Shown in pieces: positions 1 to 8,292 of a stretch of 64,000 nucleotides of DNA; position 1 is the first letter of the stretch, and each line of letters begins with the position of its first letter. The stretch comes from CAUZEO01 sp963578625. Lineage in GTDB: Bacteria > Verrucomicrobiota > Kiritimatiellia > SLOV01. The stretch is taken from the NCBI GenBank assembly GCA_963578625.1, contig CAUZEO010000001.1:16509-80508 (forward strand). Direction: 5' to 3'. The position numbers and the translations under genes are program-made. Under the pieces are notes generated by a model. The model did no database searches. It worked only from the letters and a program-made list of their open reading frames with translations, and was not told the DNA's origin.

Positions 1-562
1 CTTCCCCAAAGATTTCGGCAGTCCCCTGCCGGAAAATGCTGTAAATGACCATGAGCACGTCCACCCGGCCGGACTGAATTGCATTGCGGCAAAGCCCGAT
101 GGTTTGGGGCGTCACATCCGCTCCCTTGATTGATGACCCGATCGCCCGAATTTTCCCCTCTTGCCGTAGCTGCTCATACGTGCCGAGGACAACCTCCAAT
201 TCCGCCGGATCAATCGGGGGTTCGTGCATGTAATAGAGGTCGATGCAATCGCGCCCGAGCAACCGCAGCGACTCCTCCAATTCGCGCCGGATGTCGGCGG
301 GATCTGTCTCCCAGGTCTTACTGGCGATGATCAGGTCGGCCGGGTACCCGTTCTTCCGAAAATACTCCCCGATGTATCGCTCGCTGTTCCCGTACCCGCG
401 AGCCGTATCGATGAAGTTCCCCCCTTGCTCAACAAAGGACCGAAGTACAGAAAACGCATTTTCCTCAGAGATCCGGCCATGGCCCGCACTGGCGATCTGC
501 CCAGCACCCAAGCTGATCTCCGAAACCTCGAAACCGGTTTTACCTAGTACACGGCGACGCAT
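1..562 (-). CDS. Aldo/keto reductase, 3' end cut by window edge
   Basis: Cytoplasmic NAD(P)H-dependent reductase of carbonyls, probably acting on a sugar or sugar-derived aldehyde. About 187 N-terminal residues are visible, translated directly from the minus strand; the stop lies outside the window. The start MRRRVLGKTGFEVSEISLG is typical of the family. The four classical AKR catalytic positions are all present: Asp in NFIDTARGYG, Tyr in the same stretch (GYGNSE), Lys in IIASKTW and His in YYMHEPP. It is the most distal visible gene of a long minus-strand cluster, about 75 bp after the cupin gene. The family call is firm; the substrate is unknown. Confidence 0.88.
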   Translation of the reverse strand, partial: MRRRVLGKTGFEVSEISLGAGQIASAGHGRISEENAFSVLRSFVEQGGNFIDTARGYGNSERYIGEYFRKNGYPADLIIASKTWETDPADIRRELEESLRLLGRDCIDLYYMHEPPIDPAELEVVLGTYEQLRQEGKIRAIGSSIKGADVTPQTIGLCRNAIQSGRVDVLMVIYSIFRQGTAEIFGE

Positions 563-638
563 GAGAATTGTGTTCAACGACGAAATACACGAAACACATG
601 AAAATCCGGATTCTGATCTTTTCCGGGCATTTCGTGGT

Positions 639-1037
639 TCAGCGAAGTTTGTTCCACCCCTGCTCCTCCTGCTTCGGAGGTCCCGGCGGAGGAGGGCTGA
701 AGGCATAGTAGTAGCAGAGGTCTCCCGGGCCCTCATTGATCGACTGGTGCCGGACTCCCGCCGGAATGTACACCGTCATCCCCTCCCGGACCGTATACTC
801 CTCGTCTTCCAGCAAAAGTTTCCCTTCGCCGCAGACAACATAATAAATCTCCGCCTCCTTCGGATGAACATCCGGTTCCGACCGGTTGCCCGGCGTCAAC
901 CGCCACAATCCGGCGCAGATGTCTTTCGCACCGCACGCGTCCTCTCCAATCAGCAGGGATACCGTGCGGGACCCGTCGGGGGCCTGCCACAATTCCTGTT
1001 GTTCCGGGTCAATAACACAATTCTCATACTTGGGCAT
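639..1037 (-). CDS. Small cupin-domain protein
   Basis: A 132-residue single-domain cupin (cupin_2 type), probably a metal-binding isomerase, epimerase or lyase, or a ligand sensor. Cupin motif 1 is degenerate but recognisable around residues 57-77 (DVHPKEAEIYYVVCGEGK), with a glycine-rich turn. Motif 2 follows at VYIPAGVRHQSINEG, whose His is a likely metal ligand. The C-terminus is proline-rich (SPPPPGPP). It sits 23 bp downstream of an SDR gene in the same direction, consistent with a sugar-acid or sugar pathway. Nothing in the sequence fixes the substrate. Confidence 0.8.
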   Translation of the reverse strand: MPKYENCVIDPEQQELWQAPDGSRTVSLLIGEDACGAKDICAGLWRLTPGNRSEPDVHPKEAEIYYVVCGEGKLLLEDEEYTVREGMTVYIPAGVRHQSINEGPGDLCYYYAFSPPPPGPPKQEEQGWNKLR

Positions 1038-1060
1038 GCTGACTCTCCTTTATTATAGAA

Positions 1061-1816
1061 TTACACGAGAAGGGACCCGCCATTGACATGAAGGGTTGCG
1101 CCGGTCACATAGGTCGATCGCCCGGACACCAGGTAGAATACCGCGTCCGCGATCTCGCGCGCAGTGCCCTGGCGCTTCAAGGGCGCCGCTTCTTTAAATT
1201 CCTGCTTCTGGCACTCCCCGAAGCTGTCGGTCATCGGGGTGTCGATCGATCCCGGCGCGATTGCATTTACCAGGATCCCGTCCTTCGCATGTACTTTCGC
1301 GGCAGACTTGGTCATGGCGATCATGCCCGCCTTGCTCGCGCCATAGGCCGGATGTGCGCAGACACTCCCGAGCACGGCCCCGGCCGACGAAATGTTGACC
1401 ACCCGCCCGTACTTCCTTGCCTGCATGTGGGAAAGAACAGCCTTGAAACAGATGAACGCGGAATTCAAGTTCGTGTTGATGACATGATTCCAGTTGTCCA
1501 ATGTCGTATCCGCCCACGTCGTCGTCGGCGCGATCCCGGCGACGTTCACCAGGATATCGATACGTTCAAACCGCTCTATGGTGGAGGCGACCATGCGGTT
1601 GACCTCATCTTCCCTGGAAACGTCCGTCGCGGAAACCAGTACCTCCGTGGAAGTCTTTCCGCGCACGGAATCTCCCACAACCTCCAGGCCGTCTGCATTG
1701 ATGTCGGCCAACGTAAGTCCGGAAATGCCCTCCTCTGCAAGCACCTCGGCCACGGCTTTGCCAATGCCGGAAGCGGCACCGGTGACAATCGCAACTTGAC
1801 TGGTTAGTTCATCCAT
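1061..1816 (-). CDS. SDR-family oxidoreductase (first copy)
   Basis: Classical short-chain dehydrogenase/reductase of 251 residues that oxidises or reduces an alcohol/ketone pair with NAD(P). The cofactor motif TGAASGIG is at residues 13-20, the structural NAG motif is present as NVAG, and the catalytic Ser precedes YGASK, which supplies the catalytic Tyr and Lys. The C-terminus (VTGATLHVNGG) is typical of 3-ketoacyl-reductase-like SDRs, many of which act on sugars or polyols. The gene overlaps the end of the upstream nitrilase gene by 8 bp, so the two are probably translationally coupled. A second SDR lies in the same cluster at 7534-8292. Confidence 0.9.
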   Translation of the reverse strand: MDELTSQVAIVTGAASGIGKAVAEVLAEEGISGLTLADINADGLEVVGDSVRGKTSTEVLVSATDVSREDEVNRMVASTIERFERIDILVNVAGIAPTTTWADTTLDNWNHVINTNLNSAFICFKAVLSHMQARKYGRVVNISSAGAVLGSVCAHPAYGASKAGMIAMTKSAAKVHAKDGILVNAIAPGSIDTPMTDSFGECQKQEFKEAAPLKRQGTAREIADAVFYLVSGRSTYVTGATLHVNGGSLLV

Positions 1817-2771
1817 TACGAAGTGGCCCCAGGTCTCCGAAACTTCCCGGAGGCTTCCCTCTGAATTCGGGGCTCCGGCAGCGCAATTCCCTCGCCCTTT
1901 CGAAGTAGTCCGTCTTCAATTCTATCCCATACTCCTTCGCCAGGTCCTCCGCGCTACGATCCGCGAGGTACGACGTGATCAACACATTTTCCTCTTTGTC
2001 CATTTTCACGATCGTCACACCCCCTCCGAGGTCACCCTCCATTGCTGCGATCTGCTCCTCGTTCCAATTGGCGTGGGCGACAACGAAATCCAAGCCGATT
2101 TCGGCAGTCACGATCGGTCGGTCTTTACTACTCTCCGTCAACCAGCGCCCCAGCGGATCGACTACAAATCCTCCCTGGTACCCACCTTCGCCGGTCACCT
2201 GCGCGGAGGCGATGTAGTATTGATTCTGGATCGCGCGAACGATGTTGTGCGCACCGGCATGGTAAAAGGAGGGGAAGAGAACGAGCTTGGCATGATGCTC
2301 CCCCAGGCCGTTCATGATCTCATCGAAATTCATATCGAAGCAAGTGGCGGCGCCGATGCGCCCCCAGGGGGTGTCGAACACCTTCACCTCCTCCCCCGGT
2401 ACCACGCCGGCCGCTAACTCGCCGGTTGTCGGAAACATCTTGTCGTACACCCCGATGAGATCGCCCTTGTCATCGATCAGGAACATGGAGTTCCGATAAC
2501 CGACCTCATCTTTCGAAAACGTCCCCCCGGCAACCCATGTACCGTGCTGGTTTGCGATCGCTCCCAGCCGATCCGTCAACGGACCGGGCAGAGAATCCGC
2601 AACCGGCAGCGCCTCCTCGATCGGTATCCCGAAATACGGGAAGAGCTCCGGCAAAAGCACCAGGTCCGGGGATTCCGCGAGCGCAACCTCGAGATGCTGT
2701 ACCGCAACATCGACGTTCTCCTCAATCGAGCGAACATCGCTGTACTTCAGACTGACGGTGGAAATCTTCAT
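1809..2771 (-). CDS. Carbon-nitrogen hydrolase (nitrilase superfamily)
   Basis: Cytoplasmic amidase or nitrilase of 320 residues that hydrolyses C-N bonds. The Glu-Lys-Cys triad is visible: Glu42 in LLPELFPYFG, Lys111 in VYDKMFP and Cys144 in AATCFDMNF. The C-terminal 60 residues extend past the core domain and are rich in charged residues. It overlaps the upstream PhyH gene by 4 bp and the downstream SDR by 8 bp, so it belongs to a coupled operon. A nitrogen-containing substrate, such as an amide or N-acyl sugar derivative, is a reasonable guess from the family only. Confidence 0.9.
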   Translation of the reverse strand: MKISTVSLKYSDVRSIEENVDVAVQHLEVALAESPDLVLLPELFPYFGIPIEEALPVADSLPGPLTDRLGAIANQHGTWVAGGTFSKDEVGYRNSMFLIDDKGDLIGVYDKMFPTTGELAAGVVPGEEVKVFDTPWGRIGAATCFDMNFDEIMNGLGEHHAKLVLFPSFYHAGAHNIVRAIQNQYYIASAQVTGEGGYQGGFVVDPLGRWLTESSKDRPIVTAEIGLDFVVAHANWNEEQIAAMEGDLGGGVTIVKMDKEENVLITSYLADRSAEDLAKEYGIELKTDYFERARELRCRSPEFRGKPPGSFGDLGPLRNG

Positions 2772-3571
2772 CCGGCAGCCGTGGTCTCGATTTCCTTCAA
2801 TTGCCGTTGCCCGACAAGTTTGACTTCCGCATCCGCGGTTTTTTCGAAAGAGACGCGATTGTCGACATGCGCCTTGGAATTATTCACCGAGACATTGCTC
2901 ATCGTCGTGTAGCAACTGATAAACGACCAGCGCGCCTGCGCGCTCTTGTTGGCATCGGAGCGGTGCAGCATATTCCCGTGAAAAAACAGGGCGGTACCCG
3001 GATCCATCTCACAATATACTAGTTCAAGATGCTTCAACGCGTCCTCCACCCGCTTCAAATCGGCGCCGGCCTGAGTTCCGGCTTTTCCGTGCTCGACGCG
3101 GCCCATCCGGTGAGACCCGCGGATGACCTGCAGGCAACCATTCTCTTTCGTCGCCCGGTTGACCGCGATCATGCAGCTCGCCGTATCGGGAAACAGCAGA
3201 CCGTCGTAATCGTCCTGGTACCAGTAGCCGTAGTCCTGGTGCCATTCCCACGCGCCGCCCACATGCGGATCTTTCAGCATCATCTTGTGGTGAAAGTGGT
3301 ACACCTTGTCCCGCAGCACCTGCTCGAGCGGGTTGACGATCCGCTCGCACTTCGCGAATGCGCTAAACACATCGTCCCCCAGTTCCTCGGTAAGCCAGAT
3401 CCGGCTGACTCCGCCCTCGGCATCGCGGTCGGCGTAGGAATCTCGGGCGACCTGCTCGCTCTTCTCGGTGATGCGCTGCAGGAGCTCGACCTCCTCGGAG
3501 TCGAAGAGTCCTTCGACGAAGAGAACGCCATCGCGGTCAAATTGTCGAATCTGTTGTTCAGTCAGTGTCAT
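2768..3571 (-). CDS. Phytanoyl-CoA dioxygenase (PhyH) family protein
   Basis: Non-haem Fe(II)/2-oxoglutarate-dependent oxygenase of 267 residues. The start chosen is the ATG giving MTLTEQQIRQFDRDGVLFV, which matches the usual PhyH N-terminus; a longer reading frame runs upstream into the preceding gene. The iron ligands are visible: His and Asp in EWHQDYGYW, and the distal His in FFHGNMLHRSDANKS, followed by an Arg (ARWSF) suited to binding 2-oxoglutarate. The HQDYGYWYQDD stretch resembles ectoine-hydroxylase-like PhyH proteins. It is one of four members in the window, the others at 39994, 42906 and 49031. The substrate is not predictable. Confidence 0.88.
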   Translation of the reverse strand: MTLTEQQIRQFDRDGVLFVEGLFDSEEVELLQRITEKSEQVARDSYADRDAEGGVSRIWLTEELGDDVFSAFAKCERIVNPLEQVLRDKVYHFHHKMMLKDPHVGGAWEWHQDYGYWYQDDYDGLLFPDTASCMIAVNRATKENGCLQVIRGSHRMGRVEHGKAGTQAGADLKRVEDALKHLELVYCEMDPGTALFFHGNMLHRSDANKSAQARWSFISCYTTMSNVSVNNSKAHVDNRVSFEKTADAEVKLVGQRQLKEIETTAAG

Positions 3572-4313
3572 CTGGTTGAGAATCCGAAAAGCTGAAATTT
3601 CGACGCAAGGAGTTCTCACTCAAGGCCGGCAGGTCTTTGGGGTAAACGGATATAAGCCGCTTCCCCTCCTGCTGGTAAAGCATCTTTTTCTTATACATGC
3701 TCATATTGTATTGCGGGGTGTCCATGCCCCAATACTCGATGTACACATCCAGTTCAGAAAGATAAAAATCCGGACGGATCTGGAATTCCTTAATGATCCG
3801 ATACTTGGTGTCATATCGGTACGCAAGGCCCTGAGCCGTCAGCCATTCGGCGATCTTACCCTCGCCCTCGGACTGCACAAGCGTTCCATCGCGAGCCTCG
3901 ACGGTCTTGTTGATCTCGACCTGGGTTTCGAAGTTTCGTCGTTCCAGGAATACCTCGTCGAAACAGCGGTCGTAGAAGACGCGTTGAAAAGCTTCGCTGG
4001 AGCGGCCATGCTCCTCGGGCGAGACTGCGGTGTTGCAGCGCTGGCAGCGGTGCTTAACGCCGGCTTCGGTATCTTGAGAAGCCAGGTCAATGGCATCTGC
4101 AGTGGTCTTCGCGGCAGCGCGGACATAGTCGCGGCTCGCGGGGTTTCGCGCGAGGTCGCGGAGATCGTTGACCTGGGCTTGCGCCTCAGCGCCAAATTTT
4201 TTCAGCGCGCGGATCGCGTATTGCTGCGTCTGCGCATGCGGCCCTTTCAGCGCAATCGGCGCCAGCGCCGCTTGGTGCTCTTTGGGTAGCATCGGGCTTT
4301 TCATGGCGTCCAT
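3558..4313 (-). CDS. PD-(D/E)XK nuclease-like protein with HEAT-like N-terminus
   Basis: About 250 residues from ATG 4313; a frame open to a TTG at 4481 exists but its N-terminus looks non-coding. The N-terminal third has amphipathic helices (QQYAIRALKKFGAEAQAQ) like a HEAT-type repeat. A CQRC pair follows, a possible half of a zinc site. The C-terminal half looks like the restriction-endonuclease-like fold appended to some helicases: acidic residue in GEGKIAEWL, Asp in IRPDFYL, and Glu in DVYIEYWGM, followed by a Lys-rich helix (YKKKMLYQQEGKRL). The expected E-x-K is replaced by E-Y-W, so activity is uncertain. It overlaps the downstream PhyH start by 14 bp. Its presence among catabolic genes is odd. 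Confidence 0.6.
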   Translation of the reverse strand: MDAMKSPMLPKEHQAALAPIALKGPHAQTQQYAIRALKKFGAEAQAQVNDLRDLARNPASRDYVRAAAKTTADAIDLASQDTEAGVKHRCQRCNTAVSPEEHGRSSEAFQRVFYDRCFDEVFLERRNFETQVEINKTVEARDGTLVQSEGEGKIAEWLTAQGLAYRYDTKYRIIKEFQIRPDFYLSELDVYIEYWGMDTPQYNMSMYKKKMLYQQEGKRLISVYPKDLPALSENSLRRNFSFSDSQPDDTD

Positions 4314-4473
4314 CCATCCACTCGCTGCCGCTCGCCGACTCGAAAGCCGGTCGCATCGGCAAGCGAAACGAGTCGGTGCGTGTTCTTTTCCAGCCAATTC
4401 ATCCGCAGTCCACCTACTCGAATCCAGACGAAAAGTCGAGAGTTGGCCTGAAAATAGAGCGCTTTCCACAACC

Positions 4474-6681
4474 TCAAGCAAACTTCAAGAATGAATCTTC
4501 ACACGTCAGCTCGTAAATCCGAACATCCGTCGCCGGCAACGCGGCAAGCAACTTGCCGTCCTCGATGCAGGTTTCCCCACTGGAAAGCCATTCGTGGCAG
4601 GACTCGATTTGCGTGCCCTTCACCTCGACCGTACCGTCCCACGGCGCTTCGGCATTGTTGATCAGCGTGACCAGGAGCTTGTAGGGATCATCCGTTACAT
4701 TCACGATCGACTGGATCGGCCGCCCCTTGATCTTGATGAGCGTATAGGATTCCAGCACGGATCCCACGATCTCCTGCACCACCTTCAGGAAATTCACTGG
4801 GGGGAACGGCCGGCCCCGGATAAAGTCGTTCCGGTAGCTCATGTCCCAGGGCAGGTCCTCCCGCTTGTGCCAGACGTAGTCGGGCCGCTCGCCGTTGGCC
4901 CAGAACACCGGCGTCACAACAAACACATGGCCGTCACCCACCTTGTTCAAGCACACGAGCGGATGTCCCGCGTCGTTCGTTGCCAACACTTCCGCGCCGT
5001 CAGTCTCCACCAGGTCGTAAACGTATTCGGCCTCACGATAGGTTTTGCCGGTGACGAGGCTTTTTGCCGTGGCGTCCTTCAGGTCCTTGTCCTTCACCGT
5101 CACGCCCGCGAGGTCCGCGATGCCGCCGGTCATCTGCCGAGTACACAGGACGACCGAGCGGCCGGAGCGCACGAATGCTTCCAGGTTCGCCGCGAAACCC
5201 GCGTCGTCGGGCATCTGTCCCAACAGCACCACGGCCTGGTACTTCTTCAATGCGTCCTCCGACGCATTGTGCAGGAGCACGTCGAAAGAATCGCCGAACG
5301 GGGTGGGGGTCAGGCAGCCGCGCTGATTTGGCGCATAGGCGTACTCGCCATACCCGGGATAAACCCAGTGGAAAAACTGGTCGATCTGGAAGTCACCCAT
5401 ATTGTAGGGGATGTTGCCCCATACCCGTTCCGGTTCACTCTGCCCCAGGCCCTTGTGAATGGGCGGGCACCAGCCGTGATGGAAATCCAGAACCAGGGCC
5501 ACTGGTGAGTACTGCACGCCTCGATTCGGACGCGCGCGCGTGATCCAGACCCACTTGCGGAATTCCCGGCCGAACGGGGTAAGGTTGTGCTCGAGATCGG
5601 AACCCCGGTGCAGGTTTCTCCGCTGCACGTCCGACGCCACGTCGCACACCGATGCGTTCTCCCGCTCCACCGGCAAATCGGGCCGGACGCCTTCCGCCTC
5701 GATTCCGGAGAAGTCCTTGGGCAGACCGCACATGTCGTCGTAGAAGAGTCCGCCCTCCGTGCCGCACAGACTGAATCCATACATGTACGCAGCAAACCAG
5801 AGCCGCTTGGCCAGGTGGGTGGAAATTCCGCCGTCGGGGTAGCCGTATTGAAATTCGATTTTGATGCCCCGGCCTTCTTTCGGGTAGCACTTGGTACCAT
5901 AGAAATCAGGCTTCTGCTCGATGCTCGGGATGAACATCGAGATGTGCCCATGTGTGAGCAGGTCGTACTGGCGGGAAGCGCCCCGCAGAAACGCGCATCG
6001 CATGATGCTGCTCTGCAGGCCGGTGCCGAGCTCCAGCCCAATCATGCGATGATTCAGTTCCGCATAATAGTGCGAAAATCCCAGGCTCCCGATGGTGACC
6101 ACGTAATGGTGAAACATCACGTCCAGGGTATCGCGGGAAAATCGAACAAAATCCTCGTAGGCTTCCTTCCGGCTGCGTTCCGGAGATTGTTTGGGCCAAT
6201 TAAAGGAGCCGAAGACATATTGGCCAAGGTACTCCCCATCCTGCTCCCCGTTCTCCCACCCGAGAAACCGCGGGCCGAAGGTTTCCATCAGGAATTCCTG
6301 CACATCATCGGGCACCACCATTTCGCCGGAGCCCAGGTTGAAAGGAATGCCGTGGCGGATGCCCCAGATGCTGTTGATGATCAGCCCTTTCTCGGCATAC
6401 TTTTTCGCAATCTCGCGCCACCCCGGCTCCTCGCCGTCCTGCGGCCGGTTCACCCACATCCAGGCGGTGAATGGCCGGATGGCGGTGGCAAAGTCATAGT
6501 CGAACATCGCGTTGTAGATCAGGTAATCGTTCCACCCCATCTGCACGCTCTCCTGGAAGTCTTTGGGAAGATCCCGCCTGGCCACCGGCTTCGGCTCGAC
6601 CTGGTTGTACCGGGGGCTGTCCTCCGGCGTGATGGGCTTGTTGGGGATCGGGTGCAGGGTCAGTTCGGGCAACGTGGACAT
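4474..6681 (-). CDS. Putative TIM-barrel hydrolase with GATase-like domain (735-residue family, copy 1)
   Basis: 735 residues with no signal peptide; the family is not one I recognise. It is nearly co-linear with the proteins at 23108-25366 and 33999-36203. Residues about 50-400 have features of a (beta/alpha)8 barrel with conserved acidic positions (GWENGEQDGEY, IGLELGTGLQSS, GTEGGLFYDDM). Residues about 480-580 resemble the glutamine-amidotransferase-like middle domain of GH42-type enzymes (KYQAVVLLGQMPDD, LEAFVRSGRSVVLCTRQ). The last 130 residues look like a beta-sandwich. A glycoside-hydrolase role is inference. Start ATG 6681 has a strong Shine-Dalgarno (AGGAGAG). It lies between the lactonase-like and nuclease-like genes of the catabolic cluster. 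Confidence 0.7.
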   Translation of the reverse strand: MSTLPELTLHPIPNKPITPEDSPRYNQVEPKPVARRDLPKDFQESVQMGWNDYLIYNAMFDYDFATAIRPFTAWMWVNRPQDGEEPGWREIAKKYAEKGLIINSIWGIRHGIPFNLGSGEMVVPDDVQEFLMETFGPRFLGWENGEQDGEYLGQYVFGSFNWPKQSPERSRKEAYEDFVRFSRDTLDVMFHHYVVTIGSLGFSHYYAELNHRMIGLELGTGLQSSIMRCAFLRGASRQYDLLTHGHISMFIPSIEQKPDFYGTKCYPKEGRGIKIEFQYGYPDGGISTHLAKRLWFAAYMYGFSLCGTEGGLFYDDMCGLPKDFSGIEAEGVRPDLPVERENASVCDVASDVQRRNLHRGSDLEHNLTPFGREFRKWVWITRARPNRGVQYSPVALVLDFHHGWCPPIHKGLGQSEPERVWGNIPYNMGDFQIDQFFHWVYPGYGEYAYAPNQRGCLTPTPFGDSFDVLLHNASEDALKKYQAVVLLGQMPDDAGFAANLEAFVRSGRSVVLCTRQMTGGIADLAGVTVKDKDLKDATAKSLVTGKTYREAEYVYDLVETDGAEVLATNDAGHPLVCLNKVGDGHVFVVTPVFWANGERPDYVWHKREDLPWDMSYRNDFIRGRPFPPVNFLKVVQEIVGSVLESYTLIKIKGRPIQSIVNVTDDPYKLLVTLINNAEAPWDGTVEVKGTQIESCHEWLSSGETCIEDGKLLAALPATDVRIYELTCEDSFLKFA

Positions 6682-6803
6682 GGCTCTCTCCTGTAGGCGA
6701 ATTTTAAACTCCGGAAAATCTGCCCTAGCCTTGGAAGGATGTCGAGAATTTCACTCACGCCCTATAGATTACTTCGCCTTGGCCATGCGGAGAACAAATT
6801 GTC
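6682..6803 (-). promoter_or_regulatory. Conserved 5' leader of the 735-family gene (copy 1)
   Basis: A 122-bp non-coding stretch between the MBL-fold gene stop and the 735-family start. It is almost base-for-base the same as 36204-36325, upstream of copy 3. It contains the Shine-Dalgarno (CTACAGGAGAG on the minus strand). No clear sigma-70 promoter can be read by eye. The conservation reflects segmental duplication and need not mean regulatory constraint. Confidence 0.4.
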
Positions 6804-7523
6804 TCATTCGGGATATTCCGGGTCATGGCCTGTGATGACAGGAGCGTTCAGTCGGCGGATGCGTGCCAATCCCTGGAAACAGGCCTGCAGGTCGCAGTTG
6901 TAACCCGGCGGCACGTCGTCGCGTAGATTCCGCGGGGTAAGCGCCACGTCACTGGTGAGAACCAACGGACCGGCGTCGGTCTGCACCATGACCGCCTGGG
7001 AACCCATGGTGTGACCGCCCAGCAGCAGCACGTTGATGCCGGGCAGGACTTCGGCATCGCCATCGAGGACGACCAGCCGGTCGGCACACCCTTTCAGGTG
7101 GGAATGCACGACGTCCACAAATGCGTGGGCCGCGAACCAGGGGTGGGGCGGATCAACGATCACATCCAACTCCCTGCGTTGGATGTACAGCCGCGCCTGG
7201 TCAAATGCCTTCACCACGGGCGAGCAGTGATCCCAATGCAGATGAGTGAAGATGATGTCGGTCACCTGGGAAGGCTCAACCTGGGCTTGTTTGAGAAGGT
7301 TCAGCGGGCGGGTGGCTTCGGTCTGCCCCATATCGGGATTGAATGCCGCACCGTCGGCCTGGTCACAGCCGACGTCCACCAGCACCGTTCGCTGGTTGTT
7401 CCGGATCAGCGTAAAGCGGTATTTCAAAGTGATGCTGCGCATCGGATCACCCAAAAAGTAGACGCGTGCTTCCGGTTCGATGCTGCGTCCGAAAACCAGC
7501 GACTTGATCCGGTATGTGCTCAC
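6804..7523 (-). CDS. Metallo-beta-lactamase-fold hydrolase, lactonase-like
   Basis: 240-residue MBL-fold hydrolase. The start chosen is GTG 7523 (VSTYRIKSLVFG), with a purine-rich GGAGG directly before it and 10 bp after the upstream SDR stop; the longer frame reads through that SDR. The zinc motif HLHWDH is present, with further ligands GGHTMGS and the terminal ITGHDPEY. The layout resembles N-acyl homoserine lactonases and related sugar-lactone hydrolases. In a cluster with two SDRs and an alcohol dehydrogenase, opening a lactone made by sugar oxidation is a plausible job (inference). A decayed partial copy lies at 36326-36615. Confidence 0.82.
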   Translation of the reverse strand: MSTYRIKSLVFGRSIEPEARVYFLGDPMRSITLKYRFTLIRNNQRTVLVDVGCDQADGAAFNPDMGQTEATRPLNLLKQAQVEPSQVTDIIFTHLHWDHCSPVVKAFDQARLYIQRRELDVIVDPPHPWFAAHAFVDVVHSHLKGCADRLVVLDGDAEVLPGINVLLLGGHTMGSQAVMVQTDAGPLVLTSDVALTPRNLRDDVPPGYNCDLQACFQGLARIRRLNAPVITGHDPEYPE

Positions 7524-7533
7524 CTCCGCAGCC

Positions 7534-8292
7534 TCACAGCATATACCCGCCATCCACAGGCACCAAAACGCCGGTGGTCCAGTCCGCGCCGCCGCCCGCC
7601 AGGTGAACCACGATGGCTGCAATATCTTCGGGCCGGCCCAATCGCCCCGCGGGCGTAGAGCGGATGATGCCGTCCCGGACGCCGGGGCCGGCCAACTGCT
7701 CACGGTTGATCTCTGTTTCCACCGTGCCGGGAAGCACGGCGTTGACCTGAATGTTGTACGGCGCCAGGGCCACGGCCAGGGCCCGGGTCAGCATGTTCGC
7801 CGCCGCCTTGGAAGCACAATACACTACCTGTTGCGGGCTGGTCACCCCCTCGCCGGAAATGGACGTGATGTTGATGATCTTTCCGCTGCCGCGCGGCTTC
7901 ATGTGCTCGGCCGCTGCCTGGGACAGCAGCAGCAGGGCGCGCGCGTGGAGATCAAAAGCAAGGTTCCATTGCTCCGGGGTCGATTCGAACACATCGGCAA
8001 GGATAGCGACACCCGCGTTGTTGACTAGAATATCCAGCGCCCCCAGCTGATCGATGGTCTGTTGGACGAGCCACGCGGCACTCTCGACCCGGGTCAAATC
8101 GGCCTCCAGGAAAATGGCTCTGCGGTGCACCGCGCGAATTCGATCGGCGACCTGCTCTCCACGCTCACGGTCCTGGAAACCGTGCACCGCGACATCCGAG
8201 CCGGCCGCGGCCAGTGCCCCGGCAATGGCCGCCCCGATGCCGCGCGAACTGCCCGTTACCAGGGCAACTTTGCCCTCGAGTTGCATGCTCAA
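7534..8292 (-). CDS. SDR-family oxidoreductase (second copy)
   Basis: Classical SDR of 252 residues. The cofactor motif TGSSRGIG is at about residues 14-21, NNAG is intact, and the active site is Ser-x(n)-YCASK. The C-terminus (TTGVLVPVDGGYML) is typical of the SDR fold. The first codon is a TTG overlapping the stop of the upstream PPC gene (TTGA); an ATG two codons later (8286) is an equally good start. It differs clearly from the SDR at 1061-1816, so this is not a recent duplication. Sugar or polyol oxidation is likely from family and context. Confidence 0.88.
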   Translation of the reverse strand: MSMQLEGKVALVTGSSRGIGAAIAGALAAAGSDVAVHGFQDRERGEQVADRIRAVHRRAIFLEADLTRVESAAWLVQQTIDQLGALDILVNNAGVAILADVFESTPEQWNLAFDLHARALLLLSQAAAEHMKPRGSGKIINITSISGEGVTSPQQVVYCASKAAANMLTRALAVALAPYNIQVNAVLPGTVETEINREQLAGPGVRDGIIRSTPAGRLGRPEDIAAIVVHLAGGGADWTTGVLVPVDGGYML

